A stretch of DNA of 63,761 nucleotides from Clostridium sulfidigenes (GTDB lineage: Bacteria > Bacillota > Clostridia > Clostridiales > Clostridiaceae): positions 1 through 63,761 of the forward strand of contig NZ_JPMD01000020.1 of assembly GCF_000732635.1 (NCBI RefSeq), given 5' to 3'. Made by a program: the position numbers and the translations under genes. The notes under the pieces are model-generated. The model ran no database searches and was not told where the DNA came from. It was given only the letters and a program-made list of their open reading frames with translations. Shown here piece by piece: positions 29,178-38,062 of the stretch (positions are counted from its first letter, which is position 1; every line of letters starts with the position of its first letter).

Positions 29178-30527
29178 TTAATCTTTTCCTATTCTAACAA
29201 CAGTATTTTTACTAGCATATATACTTTCACCAACTAAAATCTTTTCTACTATTTTACCATTTTCATATCTAATTCTATAGGTATTTACTATATATCCATT
29301 TACACCATTTTTTTCTATCACCATTTTGCCCTCTTCTAAACTATAATCATAAATAATTTCTTTTTTAGGCTTTATTTCCTTTTCAATTTCACTTCTTATT
29401 TCATAATGGGGGTCCCGTTCTTCTTCATTAGAAAATATATTAAAAGTTATTTCTTTGTTTTTGACAATAACTTCAAGCAAAATAGGATAGCTATAATTAT
29501 TTTTAAACTTAAAATCTGAAGCTCCATAAGCTATCATGGCATCTTGTCCCATGGGCACATATGATATTATCTTACTATGATTTTTTCTTTCCGTTATATA
29601 TAAATTGCTTTTTAGTACGGCATTATATAAAGTTGAAGAAACTTGACATACCCCTCCTCCAATTTCATCTATAAAAGCTCCGTTTTTAATTACCTTTGCA
29701 TATTCAAAACCTTTTCCCGGGGTGGTTGCTCCTACAACTTTATTGAAACTAAATTCATCTCCTGGCATAATTATGGTATTATCTATATACTTAGCTGCCA
29801 TTTCAATATTCCTACACCTTCCAAAACTAGAATTTATAAAACTAGTTGTATAGGATGCTATCTTAGTATTTATACTTTTTAAGTCATCTTCCATAATCTT
29901 AGGAAACACCTTATTAAAATCCGCATTTACAATAATATCACCATCATCCACACTATTATCTATAGCTTCTATAATACTTTTATTTAATGCATCTCCATTT
30001 ATCTTTCTACCTATTTCATGAGGAGTTATAAGAAATCCACTCCAATCATGGTCTACTGTTGCATTTACTGGTGACTTATTTTGTTCTTTTTCTATAACCT
30101 TTAAAAACTTGTTAAAACTATCAGCCTTTAGACTTGTTTCCGTATAAAACTCCCTGTCTATACCTTTCTTAATATTTTTGTATTTACCTATAAAACCACC
30201 TTCCTTTCCCCAAAGTAATGCCATATCAACAACCTCTTTTACATTATCACTAACACCTAGTTCACTAAAAGATATTTCATAACTCTTTTCATCAATTTGA
30301 ACTTTTACATTTCTATTTACATTTATATCTGTTATATCTTTATCTACTTTAAAAATAGCTTCTTCTTTACTTAAAAGTGAAACATCTATTTTATTAATAC
30401 TAATTCCTTTATATATTAGATTTTCATGATTTCTAATAATAGTTTGTACCTTTATTAATATGAAAGAACTAACAATAAACAACATTGTTAGTAATAGGAA
30501 AGTTATTCTCATAAACTTTTTTTTCAA
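29178..30527 (-). CDS. VanW-family cell-wall protein
   Basis: A membrane-anchored extracellular protein, 449 residues. A signal-anchor helix (about 6-30) is followed by a peptidoglycan-binding-4-like region, the VanW domain (GDEFSFNKVVGATTPGKG, GGGVCQVSSTLYNAVL, MGQDAMIAYGASDFKF) and a C-terminal G5-like strand-rich domain. GGAGGTG lies 8 nt before a TTG, taken as start. ATG codons further upstream overlap or precede that site and have none of their own. The function of VanW domains is not settled, but a cell-wall role is likely. Confidence 0.85.
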   Translation of the reverse strand: MKKKFMRITFLLLTMLFIVSSFILIKVQTIIRNHENLIYKGISINKIDVSLLSKEEAIFKVDKDITDINVNRNVKVQIDEKSYEISFSELGVSDNVKEVVDMALLWGKEGGFIGKYKNIKKGIDREFYTETSLKADSFNKFLKVIEKEQNKSPVNATVDHDWSGFLITPHEIGRKINGDALNKSIIEAIDNSVDDGDIIVNADFNKVFPKIMEDDLKSINTKIASYTTSFINSSFGRCRNIEMAAKYIDNTIIMPGDEFSFNKVVGATTPGKGFEYAKVIKNGAFIDEIGGGVCQVSSTLYNAVLKSNLYITERKNHSKIISYVPMGQDAMIAYGASDFKFKNNYSYPILLEVIVKNKEITFNIFSNEEERDPHYEIRSEIEKEIKPKKEIIYDYSLEEGKMVIEKNGVNGYIVNTYRIRYENGKIVEKILVGESIYASKNTVVRIGKD

Positions 30528-30600
30528 ACCATTCACCTCCATATATAAAATATATGAGTCTAAGTAAGTCATTATAATATGTAGTTATAAATTTTCAAAA

Positions 30601-30638
30601 ATAGGCACTTAGATTAAATCCTTAATCCAAGTGCCTAT
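30601..30638 (-). terminator. Terminator after the MgtE-N/CBS gene
   Basis: A 17-bp stem with one mismatch (30601-30617 with 30622-30638, 4-nt loop) and a TTTTTG tail on the minus strand. Confidence 0.8.
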
Positions 30639-30667
30639 TAAAATTATTTAAGATATATTATATTGTA

Positions 30668-31930
30668 CTATGACATTCTTTTTATTCTTCGCTTCCAGCT
30701 TGGAGATAAAATTTCATCTATAATATCTCCCATCACCGCAATCCCACATAGCCTATCTTCTTCATCCACAACAGGTACAGAGTATAAGTCATACTTTACA
30801 GCTATAGCTATAGCAACATCGATTTCATCTGTGTCCACCACTTTAAATGGTTGTGTATTCATCATTGACTTTAGTTTAGCATCTGAATCAGATATCACTA
30901 AATCAATTAGAGGAACAGCTCCTTGTAGCCTTTCTTCTTTGTCAACAATATATATATAATGAGCTATTTCTTCATCTGGTCTAAGCTCTTTTAGTATATT
31001 AATGGTTTCTTTTACAGTTATATCTATATTAAAGGATATAAAATCAGTATTCATTATATTACCAACTACTTCATCCTCATATTTCATAAGATCTCTAATT
31101 TCATTTTCATCATCATCATCTAAATTCACTAATACACGATTGGTAGTTTCTTCATCCATATCATCTAGCATATTAGCAATTTCATCATTGGGCATAATAT
31201 CCAATATTTTCCTTGCCTTATCTTCACTCAAATTTTTTAAAATATCCTTTACCATATCATGGTCAACTTCTTCTAATGTATCTGAAGCTAAATCTATATC
31301 TAGTCCATCTATTACTTTAACTCTGTCTTCTAATGATAAATCTTCAAGAATTTTAGCAATATCTGCTGGATGTAACTTACTTAACTTATTGTATGGAGTT
31401 GTTAGCTTTAAAGAAGAATCTACCATCTCTAAAGATTGAACACTCTCCCAACTTATTAGATTTTCTTTTGGCTCTTTATTAAATAGGGCATATACATGCT
31501 TTATTGGATTCTCAATTTTCATTTTTCTAGCAATTGCTAAAGTACCCGACTCTACTCCAACCACAGTTAAATAGCCATTTCTTTTAACCATTTTCAAATC
31601 AACAACTCTAACTATTTTTTTACCATTTACATCTACTATATCTTTATCTAATAAATGTTGAGATAAAAGATATGAATATTTCCTTGGAATTATATCTTTA
31701 ACTTGTACAACCTTTATAATGAATTTACCATTTTCTTTATACACATCAATATTTCTAAATTCAAAGTTTTCAATTTCTCTTCCATTTTTAATCTTGTATC
31801 CAATAGCCCTTGGATATCCATAATCTGTAGTTACATAAATATCTTCTAACTTTCCTATACAATAATTTAATTCATCATAAACCCATCTGTTTAAAATACT
31901 ACTTAGATAAAATTCTGATAGTCTATCCAT
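30668..31930 (-). CDS. PRC-barrel / MgtE-N / CBS-pair protein without transporter domain
   Basis: A 420-residue soluble protein. Residues about 1-150 contain PRC-barrel-like repeats, about 180-285 an MgtE intracellular N domain (KLHPADIAKILEDLS, MPNDEIANMLDDMDEE) and about 290-410 two CBS motifs ending in VPVVDEEDRLCGIAVMGDIID. In true MgtE these domains sense cytosolic Mg and gate the channel. Here the five-helix channel is missing, so this is a stand-alone sensor. The ATG follows GGAGG at 6 nt. That site is placed in a possible leader-ORF/hairpin switch. Confidence 0.85.
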   Translation of the reverse strand: MDRLSEFYLSSILNRWVYDELNYCIGKLEDIYVTTDYGYPRAIGYKIKNGREIENFEFRNIDVYKENGKFIIKVVQVKDIIPRKYSYLLSQHLLDKDIVDVNGKKIVRVVDLKMVKRNGYLTVVGVESGTLAIARKMKIENPIKHVYALFNKEPKENLISWESVQSLEMVDSSLKLTTPYNKLSKLHPADIAKILEDLSLEDRVKVIDGLDIDLASDTLEEVDHDMVKDILKNLSEDKARKILDIMPNDEIANMLDDMDEETTNRVLVNLDDDDENEIRDLMKYEDEVVGNIMNTDFISFNIDITVKETINILKELRPDEEIAHYIYIVDKEERLQGAVPLIDLVISDSDAKLKSMMNTQPFKVVDTDEIDVAIAIAVKYDLYSVPVVDEEDRLCGIAVMGDIIDEILSPSWKRRIKRMS

Positions 31931-31932
31931 GT

Positions 31933-31999
31933 TATTCCTCCTTCAATAGAGGAATATGTATATAAGTGTCTATAACTTAATAAACAGTACTCCTCTATT
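31933..31999 (-). promoter_or_regulatory. Candidate translational switch (two mutually exclusive hairpins)
   Basis: Stem A pairs 31945-31953 with 31991-31999 (AATAGAGGA/TCCTCTATT). Stem B pairs 31933-31940 with 31949-31956 (TATTCCTC/GAGGAATA) and contains most of the GGAGG ribosome-binding site (31937-31941) of the MgtE-N/CBS gene. The two share 31949-31953, so only one can form. The upstream arm of stem A lies inside the small ORF at 31970-32056. Confidence 0.5.
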
Positions 32000-32056
32000 T
32001 CTATTCGATTTATAAATGTCATCACAGTCCTTACACAACAAAGGCCCACCGTCCAT
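31970..32056 (-). CDS. Small 28-residue ORF (possible leader peptide) with a CxxC
   Basis: The ATG at 32056 follows AGGTGGTGAG by about 6 nt, and the frame runs 28 codons to TAG. The peptide begins MDGGPLLCKDCDDIYKSN and has one C-x-x-C pair and several charged residues, so it does not look like random AT-rich coding. A good promoter (TATAAT, 17-bp spacer) lies 40 bp upstream. It ends 39 bp before the MgtE-N/CBS gene and may be a regulatory leader or a small metal-binding protein. Not recognised from any family. Confidence 0.5.
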   Translation of the reverse strand: MDGGPLLCKDCDDIYKSNRNRGVLFIKL

Positions 32057-32094
32057 TAATTTCTCACCACCTAATTAAATATATTTATATTACT

Positions 32095-32123
32095 TATTAT
32101 AGTCTACATCTTTAATTTTGTAA
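32095..32123 (-). promoter_or_regulatory. Promoter of the small ORF and MgtE-N/CBS gene
   Basis: GTTACA and a perfect TATAAT with a 17-bp spacer on the minus strand. It gives a short leader of about 30 nt before the small ORF. Confidence 0.65.
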
Positions 32124-32290
32124 CTATATTATTCAAATTTGGTTGAATTTCTTCATATTTATTTAATATCATGACTTTTCTCTATTTTTATTCAATTTAC
32201 TATCTTATTCTAAGTTAATCTAACTTTTATATAAAATTTTCCTATGATAGTCCTATTCATATTTGTCTCTTATTATGATAATATAGTTTA

Positions 32291-32386
32291 ATGTACAAAT
32301 TAGTGCGAGAAAGGAGGTATCTTATTATAAACTTGCTGATATTATTGAAATTAATATTGTCATTAGTATTCTCTTTAAGAATTTAA
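32291..32386 (+). CDS. Possible hydrophobic micro-ORF upstream of ygiQ
   Basis: A frame starting ATG at 32291 encodes 31 residues, ending in an all-hydrophobic stretch (INLLILLKLILSLVFSLRI). A strong AAAGGAGG (32311-32317) lies inside it rather than before it, and at normal distance from it there is only an ATT. The shape resembles short membrane-active toxins, but no family is recognised and the start is unclear. Confidence 0.2.
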   Translation: MYKLVRERRYLIINLLILLKLILSLVFSLRI

Positions 32387-32417
32387 TTACTCGAAGTAAG
32401 CTTATATAAGAAAACCT

Positions 32418-34349
32418 ATGAAAAGTAATACACAATTTTTACCTATTTCTAGAGAAGATATGAAAAAAAATCATATTTCTCAACTTGATTTTATAATAAT
32501 TACTGGAGATGCATATATAGATCATCCATCCTTCGGAACTGCTATAATTGGAAGACTTTTGGAAAGTGAAGGTTTTTCTGTGGGAATTATAGCTCAACCT
32601 AGTTGGGACTCTTGTGACGACTTTAAAAAACTTGGTGAACCTAAATATGGATTTCTTATAAACTCCGGAAATATAGATTCTATGGTAAACCACTATACTG
32701 TTGCTAAAAAGAAAAGACATGATGATCTTTATTCTCCTGGTGGTAAGGGTGGTTATAGACCAAATAGAGCTGTTATAGTGTATTCAAACAGAGCTAGAGA
32801 AGCATATAAAAATACACCTATAATTATTGGTGGTATAGAAGCTAGTCTTAGAAGATTTGCCCACTATGACTATTGGGATGATAAAATTAGAAAAAGTATA
32901 ATTCTTGATTCCAAGGCCGATCTTTTAATATATGGTATGGGTGAAAAACCTATAGTTGAAATTGCCAATTTATTAAGATATGGAAAACCAATTAATCATA
33001 TTACTTCAGTTAGAGGAACTTCCTACGTGACCAATAAATTAGATAACATTAAAGACTATATATTGTTGCATTCATTTGACGAAATTACTTCTGATAAAAA
33101 AGCTTATGCTAACAGCTATTTTCTTTCTTCTAGAGAACAAGACTCCGTATGGGGTAAGCCCTTAGTAGAGCCTTATGGTGATAGATTTGTAGTTCAGAAT
33201 CCACCTCAAAAACCTTTAAGTACTAGGGAAATGGATAGGGTTTATAATTTACCTTATACTAGAACTTATCATCCTATTTATGAAGAAGCTGGTGGTATAC
33301 CCGCTCTTAAAGAAGTTAAGTTTTCTATAACTAGTCATAGAGGTTGTTATGGAAGTTGTTCCTTTTGTGCTCTAACTTACCATCAAGGTAGAGTTATTCA
33401 AAATAGGAGTCAAGATTCTATAGTATCGGAAGCTAAACTTTTAACTGAAGATAAAGATTTTAAAGGATATATACATGATATTGGTGGTCCAACAGCTAAT
33501 TTTAGACAGAGGGCTTGCAAAAAACAAATAGAATATGGAGTTTGTAAGGATAGGCAGTGTATGTTTCCTACACCTTGTAAAAACTTAATAGTAGATCATA
33601 CTGAATATTTAAGTCTTCTAAAAAAAGTTAGAACCTTACCTAAGGTAAAAAAAGTTTTTATTCGTTCTGGTATCAGATATGATTACCTAATATACGATAA
33701 AAATCCAAAATTTTTTAATGAACTATGTGAACACCATATAAGTGGTCAACTAAAAGTAGCTCCTGAACATATAAGTGATAAAGTACTTTGTGAAATGGGT
33801 AAACCTTCTAAAGATGTTTACGAGAAGTTTATAACAAAATATCATGCCATTAATAAAAAATTAGGAAAGAAACAGTTTGTGGTACCCTATCTTATGTCTA
33901 GTCATCCTGGTAGTGATTTAAATGCTGCCATAGAGCTAGGACAATATATAAAATCCATGGGACATATGCCAGAACAAGTTCAAGACTTTTATCCTACACC
34001 AGGTAGTTTATCAACTACCATATATTATACTGGTATAAATCCTTTTACTAATAAAAAAGTTTATGTAACCAAAAGTCAAAAGGAAAAAAATATGCAAAGA
34101 GCTCTTTTACAATTTGGGAACCCTGAAAATCACAATCTAGTTAAATCAGCTTTAACTAGTTGTCATAGAGAAGATTTAATAGGTAACGGTAAGAATTGTC
34201 TAATTCCAACTAATCCTATTATAAAAAGAAAGTCTTCTCAAACTCCTAATAATAAGGAAAAAAGTAATGTAAAGAACACTAATTTAAAAAAATCATCTAA
34301 AAATACTACCCCAAATAAAAGATCTAAGAAAACTTCTTATAGAAAATAA
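32418..34349 (+). CDS. YgiQ-family (UPF0313) radical SAM protein
   Basis: A 643-residue radical SAM enzyme of unknown reaction. An N-terminal region of about 290 residues typical of UPF0313 precedes the 4Fe-4S motif C-x3-C-x2-C in [11 protein letters not shown] (near 309-316). Further cysteines ([12 protein letters not shown]) and a Lys/Ser/Asn-rich, probably disordered tail follow. It is divergently transcribed from the MgtE-N/CBS gene and stands alone. Confidence 0.88.
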   Translation: MKSNTQFLPISREDMKKNHISQLDFIIITGDAYIDHPSFGTAIIGRLLESEGFSVGIIAQPSWDSCDDFKKLGEPKYGFLINSGNIDSMVNHYTVAKKKRHDDLYSPGGKGGYRPNRAVIVYSNRAREAYKNTPIIIGGIEASLRRFAHYDYWDDKIRKSIILDSKADLLIYGMGEKPIVEIANLLRYGKPINHITSVRGTSYVTNKLDNIKDYILLHSFDEITSDKKAYANSYFLSSREQDSVWGKPLVEPYGDRFVVQNPPQKPLSTREMDRVYNLPYTRTYHPIYEEAGGIPALKEVKFSITSHRGCYGSCSFCALTYHQGRVIQNRSQDSIVSEAKLLTEDKDFKGYIHDIGGPTANFRQRACKKQIEYGVCKDRQCMFPTPCKNLIVDHTEYLSLLKKVRTLPKVKKVFIRSGIRYDYLIYDKNPKFFNELCEHHISGQLKVAPEHISDKVLCEMGKPSKDVYEKFITKYHAINKKLGKKQFVVPYLMSSHPGSDLNAAIELGQYIKSMGHMPEQVQDFYPTPGSLSTTIYYTGINPFTNKKVYVTKSQKEKNMQRALLQFGNPENHNLVKSALTSCHREDLIGNGKNCLIPTNPIIKRKSSQTPNNKEKSNVKNTNLKKSSKNTTPNKRSKKTSYRK

Positions 34350-34373
34350 CTTATTAACATTCATCTAACTGAT

Positions 34374-34420
34374 AAAGGCTATTTAAGATTTTAATTGAAC
34401 ATAAATCTCAAATAGCCTTT
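34374..34420. terminator. Bidirectional terminator between ygiQ-like gene and membrane protein gene
   Basis: AAAGGCTATTT pairs with AAATAGCCTTT around a loop that can itself pair GATTT with AAATC. T-rich on the plus strand after the stem. It serves two convergent genes. Confidence 0.7.
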
Positions 34421-34430
34421 TATTTTATAT

Positions 34431-35093
34431 CTATCTTATGCCTTTAACTATTCTCTGTTTAAAAGTTCTAATGCTTCCATAAAGTACTAACATCCATGAT
34501 AAATCACCTACCAGCAAATAACCTATATTCTCACTGCTTTGTAATGTTATTGCAGTGGTTCCTACAAATACTAGAGATGCTATACCAATTAATGCTGCAC
34601 CCCACTTTACACTATGCTTATACCTAAAGCTTTTTATCCCCATAAAAAACGATAATCCATTAATACACAATAATATTTTATATGGTGACAGATTACTTAG
34701 TATAACATTATATCCATAGGATAATGATATATAATACTCCATAGGCACTTTAAACATACATATCAAATAAATAACTATGCCTATAATAAAAATTCCATAA
34801 AACCATTTTATATCCATCCTTGTATTTCTATAAAAAATATATAAACAAGTATATATAATTATAGGAATATATATAATGTTTAAAAACACTAAATTCTTCA
34901 TTAAGTATACACTTTTCATATTATCTGCTAGAAGAAGCACTAGCAAGCTAACTATTCTTAATATAATCAGGATAAAAGATATGGTAAGTACTTCTTTTAT
35001 TTTAACAGGGCAATACCTTATGCTTGAGGTTATAGACTCATAACTCAAAAATATCATGGCTAAAATTAAAAACAAATATATATAAATATTCAA
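34431..35093 (-). CDS. Hypothetical seven-helix membrane protein
   Basis: About 220 residues with roughly seven hydrophobic helices separated by short loops. No family was recognised. A TTG at 35093 lies 8 nt after TTGGAG and is taken as start. A GTG three codons earlier would leave almost no spacing. The gene lies between the YgiQ-type gene (convergent) and a lipid kinase gene about 65 bp upstream on the same strand, so a role near the membrane is possible but unproven. Confidence 0.6.
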   Translation of the reverse strand: MNIYIYLFLILAMIFLSYESITSSIRYCPVKIKEVLTISFILIILRIVSLLVLLLADNMKSVYLMKNLVFLNIIYIPIIIYTCLYIFYRNTRMDIKWFYGIFIIGIVIYLICMFKVPMEYYISLSYGYNVILSNLSPYKILLCINGLSFFMGIKSFRYKHSVKWGAALIGIASLVFVGTTAITLQSSENIGYLLVGDLSWMLVLYGSIRTFKQRIVKGIR

Positions 35094-35158
35094 TATCCAC
35101 ACTCCAAAATAATAATTATATTTATATATATTACTTTTTTATATGTTTTATGAAAACA

Positions 35159-36046
35159 TTACTCCTCTTTGTATCCTATTATTTTAATAGACCTACGTTC
35201 GCAGGTGATTTCAAGTGGAAAATCAGGGCCTTTTTCTCCATCAATATCTGTAGCTATATTCTCATCACAATCTATGGTTAGCTCTTTACATTTAAAATAA
35301 AGTATTCCATCCATATCAGCAACTTGACCCTTTTTCATCATAATAATTAAATTATTAAAAGCATTTTTCAAAATTTCCTTTTTTATAACAACCACATCTA
35401 ATAATCCATCATCTGCTTCTGAGTAATCTGCAAATTTAATATTTCCTGCTGTTTGACCATTAAATACTAGTATAGTATATATTTTACCTTCAAAATTTAC
35501 TACTGGAGAAGTAATCTTAACATCTATTTTTTTTAGATTTTTAACCTCTTCTGCAGCTTTTACATAATAAGCTAGCTTTCCCATTGTGTTTTTAAGACTA
35601 TTATCAGTTTTTTGAGATATATCTGTAAACAGTCCTGCACTAGCCACATTTACAAAGTATTTATCATTTATTCTACCAAGATCAAAACGCTTGACTTTCC
35701 CATCTAAAATTTGCTTACAAGCAGCAGATATATCACTAGGAACTCCTAAGTATTTAGCAAAATCATTAGCTGTACCTACTGGTAAAAAACCTACAGGAAT
35801 ATCCACGTTATTTTGCTTCATCTTATTTATTACTGAATCAATAGTCCCATCTCCACCTGCTATTAGTATATACTTATAGCTTTCATCTATTTCAATGAGC
35901 GCATCTCTAATATCAGAATCATGACTAATTCTAAAAGGTTCTATAGTATATCCATACTGTTGATGAATTTTGATTACCTTATCTATGTTGTTTATTATTG
36001 AATTTTCTCCCGAGTAAGGATTATAAATAAATTTAACTCTTTTCAT
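35159..36046 (-). CDS. Diacylglycerol kinase-like lipid kinase (YegS/BmrU/DgkB family)
   Basis: A 295-residue cytoplasmic lipid kinase. The phosphate-binding start NPYSGENS, the catalytic GGDGTIDSVINKM and LPVGTANDFAKYL are clear, with a C-terminal beta-sandwich ending in DIDGEKGPDFPLEI. Members phosphorylate diacylglycerol or related lipids. It is divergent from the phosphatidylserine synthase gene at 36285, suggesting a phospholipid locus. The exact lipid is not decided. Confidence 0.87.
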   Translation of the reverse strand: MKRVKFIYNPYSGENSIINNIDKVIKIHQQYGYTIEPFRISHDSDIRDALIEIDESYKYILIAGGDGTIDSVINKMKQNNVDIPVGFLPVGTANDFAKYLGVPSDISAACKQILDGKVKRFDLGRINDKYFVNVASAGLFTDISQKTDNSLKNTMGKLAYYVKAAEEVKNLKKIDVKITSPVVNFEGKIYTILVFNGQTAGNIKFADYSEADDGLLDVVVIKKEILKNAFNNLIIMMKKGQVADMDGILYFKCKELTIDCDENIATDIDGEKGPDFPLEITCERRSIKIIGYKEE

Positions 36047-36238
36047 AATTTCCTCCTATATCATTTATAAACAATATAACTTAATTATGCCCATGAATAT
36101 TATTTATAATTATATATAATACTTTATTTACCTTAATCTATATCATATTACCATTTTAAAAACCTTTTTTCAAATTTAAAAATTTATTCATACTTTTTTA
36201 TATTTAACAATTAATTTTTACTTTCACTGCATATATAT

Positions 36239-36267
36239 TTTACAATGGTAACCAAAATGTATATAAT
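36239..36267 (+). promoter_or_regulatory. Promoter of pssA
   Basis: TTTACA and TATAAT with a 17-bp spacer, ending about 17 bp before the GTG start. Confidence 0.75.
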
Positions 36268-36284
36268 AAAATAGAGGTGATAGT

Positions 36285-36797
36285 GTGAATAAATCTATTA
36301 TCCCAAATTCTATGACTTTGGGTAACTTAATTTGTGGAGTTTTATCAATACAATTTACTATAAATAATGATTTTACTACAGCTGGAATTTTAATCTTATT
36401 AGGAGGAATCCTTGATAGATACGATGGTACTGTAGCACGTTTTTTAAACACTCATAGTGAACTGGGAAAAGAACTTGATTCTCTAGCGGACTTAGTTTCC
36501 TTTGGTGTAGCTCCATCAATTTTAGCCTTTTCCCTATATGGATTTAGTAATTTTGGACTTTTAGGTAAAATTTTATTAGTATTATTCCCTGTGGCAGGAG
36601 CTTTTCGTTTAGCTAGATATAATTGTACAGATTTTAATAATGTTTTTACTGGCATACCTATAACTATAGCTGGTAGTTTACTAGCTGTACTTGAGATTTT
36701 TTCTACGGTAAGACCCATACCATCAATAATTCCAATGGTATTTATGACATTGCTTTCATACCTTATGGTTAGTCATTTTCAAATTAAGAAAAAATAA
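36285..36797 (+). CDS. pssA: CDP-diacylglycerol-serine O-phosphatidyltransferase
   Basis: Makes phosphatidylserine from CDP-diacylglycerol and serine at the membrane. The CDP-alcohol phosphotransferase signature DG-x2-AR-x8-G-x3-D-x3-D is complete (from residue 47 on), within 170 residues and about six helices. The length and the start IIPNSMTLGNLICGVLSI match short Gram-positive PssA. The start is GTG with GAGGTGA upstream. No psd gene is visible here. Confidence 0.88.
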   Translation: MNKSIIPNSMTLGNLICGVLSIQFTINNDFTTAGILILLGGILDRYDGTVARFLNTHSELGKELDSLADLVSFGVAPSILAFSLYGFSNFGLLGKILLVLFPVAGAFRLARYNCTDFNNVFTGIPITIAGSLLAVLEIFSTVRPIPSIIPMVFMTLLSYLMVSHFQIKKK

Positions 36798-36801
36798 AAT
36801 A

Positions 36802-36846
36802 GTAATATTAAAAGCGACTATTAAAAATAGTCGCTTTTAATATTAC
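36802..36846. terminator. Perfect 21-bp bidirectional terminator
   Basis: 36802-36822 pairs fully with 36826-36846 around an AAA loop, with A/T on both sides. It separates convergent pssA and the cation exchanger gene. Confidence 0.85.
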
Positions 36847-36859
36847 TCATGAATATATT

Positions 36860-37945
36860 CTAAACCACATAATAGTATGAAAGAGTAACCACTAAATATA
36901 CTGCTATAAGTAACGCCCCTTCAAACCAATAGGTCTTACCATCTTGAAACACAAAATAAGACATTCCCATAGCTATAGACATGGTTACTATTTGAAAAGT
37001 TGAAAACAGTAGGTTTACTTGGAACCCCATAAAGGAAGAGCAAATAACTAATATAGGAATCACAAACATAGTAATTTGTATACTAGAACCTATGGCAGTT
37101 TCTAGACTAGCATCTATTTTATTTTCTAAAGCACATACTATGCTTGATGCATTTTCACCAAAGGAGCCTAAAAGTGGAATCAATATTATTCCTAAAAATT
37201 CTTGTGAAATTTTATATTCTTCAACAATGGCATTTACACCACCAACTAATCTTTCACTTATAAAATATAAAAGTATAGTTACAATAATAATTAACCCAAA
37301 TACTTTTCTAGTGTCGTTCTTATCACCATTCTTAGGTAACATTTTTTTTTCATCTAATATAAATAAATTACTATGGGTATATAAGGAAAATATTAGCCCT
37401 AATATATATACGCATATCAATACAACACCTATGATTAAACTTATTTTTTGAAAACTACCATTATCAACAATAGAGTATCTATTTAAAGCGGATATAATTA
37501 TTATAGTAAACATAACTAAAAATAACATATTTAAATTTGTACGTGCAATTATTTTATTAAATTTTTGTTCCCTATATTTTATACCACCACAAAACACTGC
37601 AATTCCTAACCCAAGTAGCATATTTGTAATAACAGCCCCTAAGAGCCCTGCCTTTGCCATGGAAATCATACCATACTTTATAGACCAAAGCCCCATCATA
37701 AGTTCTGGCACATTACCTGCTGTAGCTGAAATCAGGCCGCCTCTTTTTTCACCTATATAATCTGATATTTTTGAAGTTCCTCTTCCTAATAAAATGGCTA
37801 AAGGGATCATTACTAATGAATACATTATAACATTAATTATGTTAGAATCTATATTTATAAAAAGCAGTATAATAGAGATTAATACTATGGTTAATGTTAC
37901 TACTTCTTCTTTTCCAATAAAATCTTTTTTCTTAAAGTCTTTCAT
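36860..37945 (-). CDS. Calcium/cation:proton antiporter, CaCA (CAX-like)
   Basis: A 361-residue membrane protein with about eleven helices and the two alpha repeats of cation exchangers: GGLISATAGNVPELMMG (with the Glu of the first repeat) and GSFGENASSIVCALENK followed by GSSIQI. It should export Ca or another divalent cation in exchange for protons. ATG at 37945 follows GGAGG. A start 15 codons further upstream lacks a site. It is convergent with pssA. Confidence 0.85.
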   Translation of the reverse strand: MKDFKKKDFIGKEEVVTLTIVLISIILLFINIDSNIINVIMYSLVMIPLAILLGRGTSKISDYIGEKRGGLISATAGNVPELMMGLWSIKYGMISMAKAGLLGAVITNMLLGLGIAVFCGGIKYREQKFNKIIARTNLNMLFLVMFTIIIISALNRYSIVDNGSFQKISLIIGVVLICVYILGLIFSLYTHSNLFILDEKKMLPKNGDKNDTRKVFGLIIIVTILLYFISERLVGGVNAIVEEYKISQEFLGIILIPLLGSFGENASSIVCALENKIDASLETAIGSSIQITMFVIPILVICSSFMGFQVNLLFSTFQIVTMSIAMGMSYFVFQDGKTYWFEGALLIAVYLVVTLSYYYVV

Positions 37946-38001
37946 ATTTTCCTCCACAATATAACATAGATATATATTTACTCTATTCATTTCATAAAGA
38001 A

Positions 38002-38038
38002 ACAGTTACACCTATATTTTTGCTAAAGGTGTAACTGT
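38002..38038 (-). terminator. Terminator after sdaAA
   Basis: ACAGTTACACCT and AGGTGTAACTGT form a 12-bp stem, followed by TTTCTTTATG on the minus strand. Confidence 0.75.
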
Positions 38039-38062
38039 AATGAAATACTTTATTTTAGTTTT

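Noticed and set aside
31931..32417. M-box (ykoK) Mg riboswitch upstream of the MgtE-N/CBS gene
   Set aside because: None of the conserved M-box segments is present. A leader ORF with hairpins fits better.
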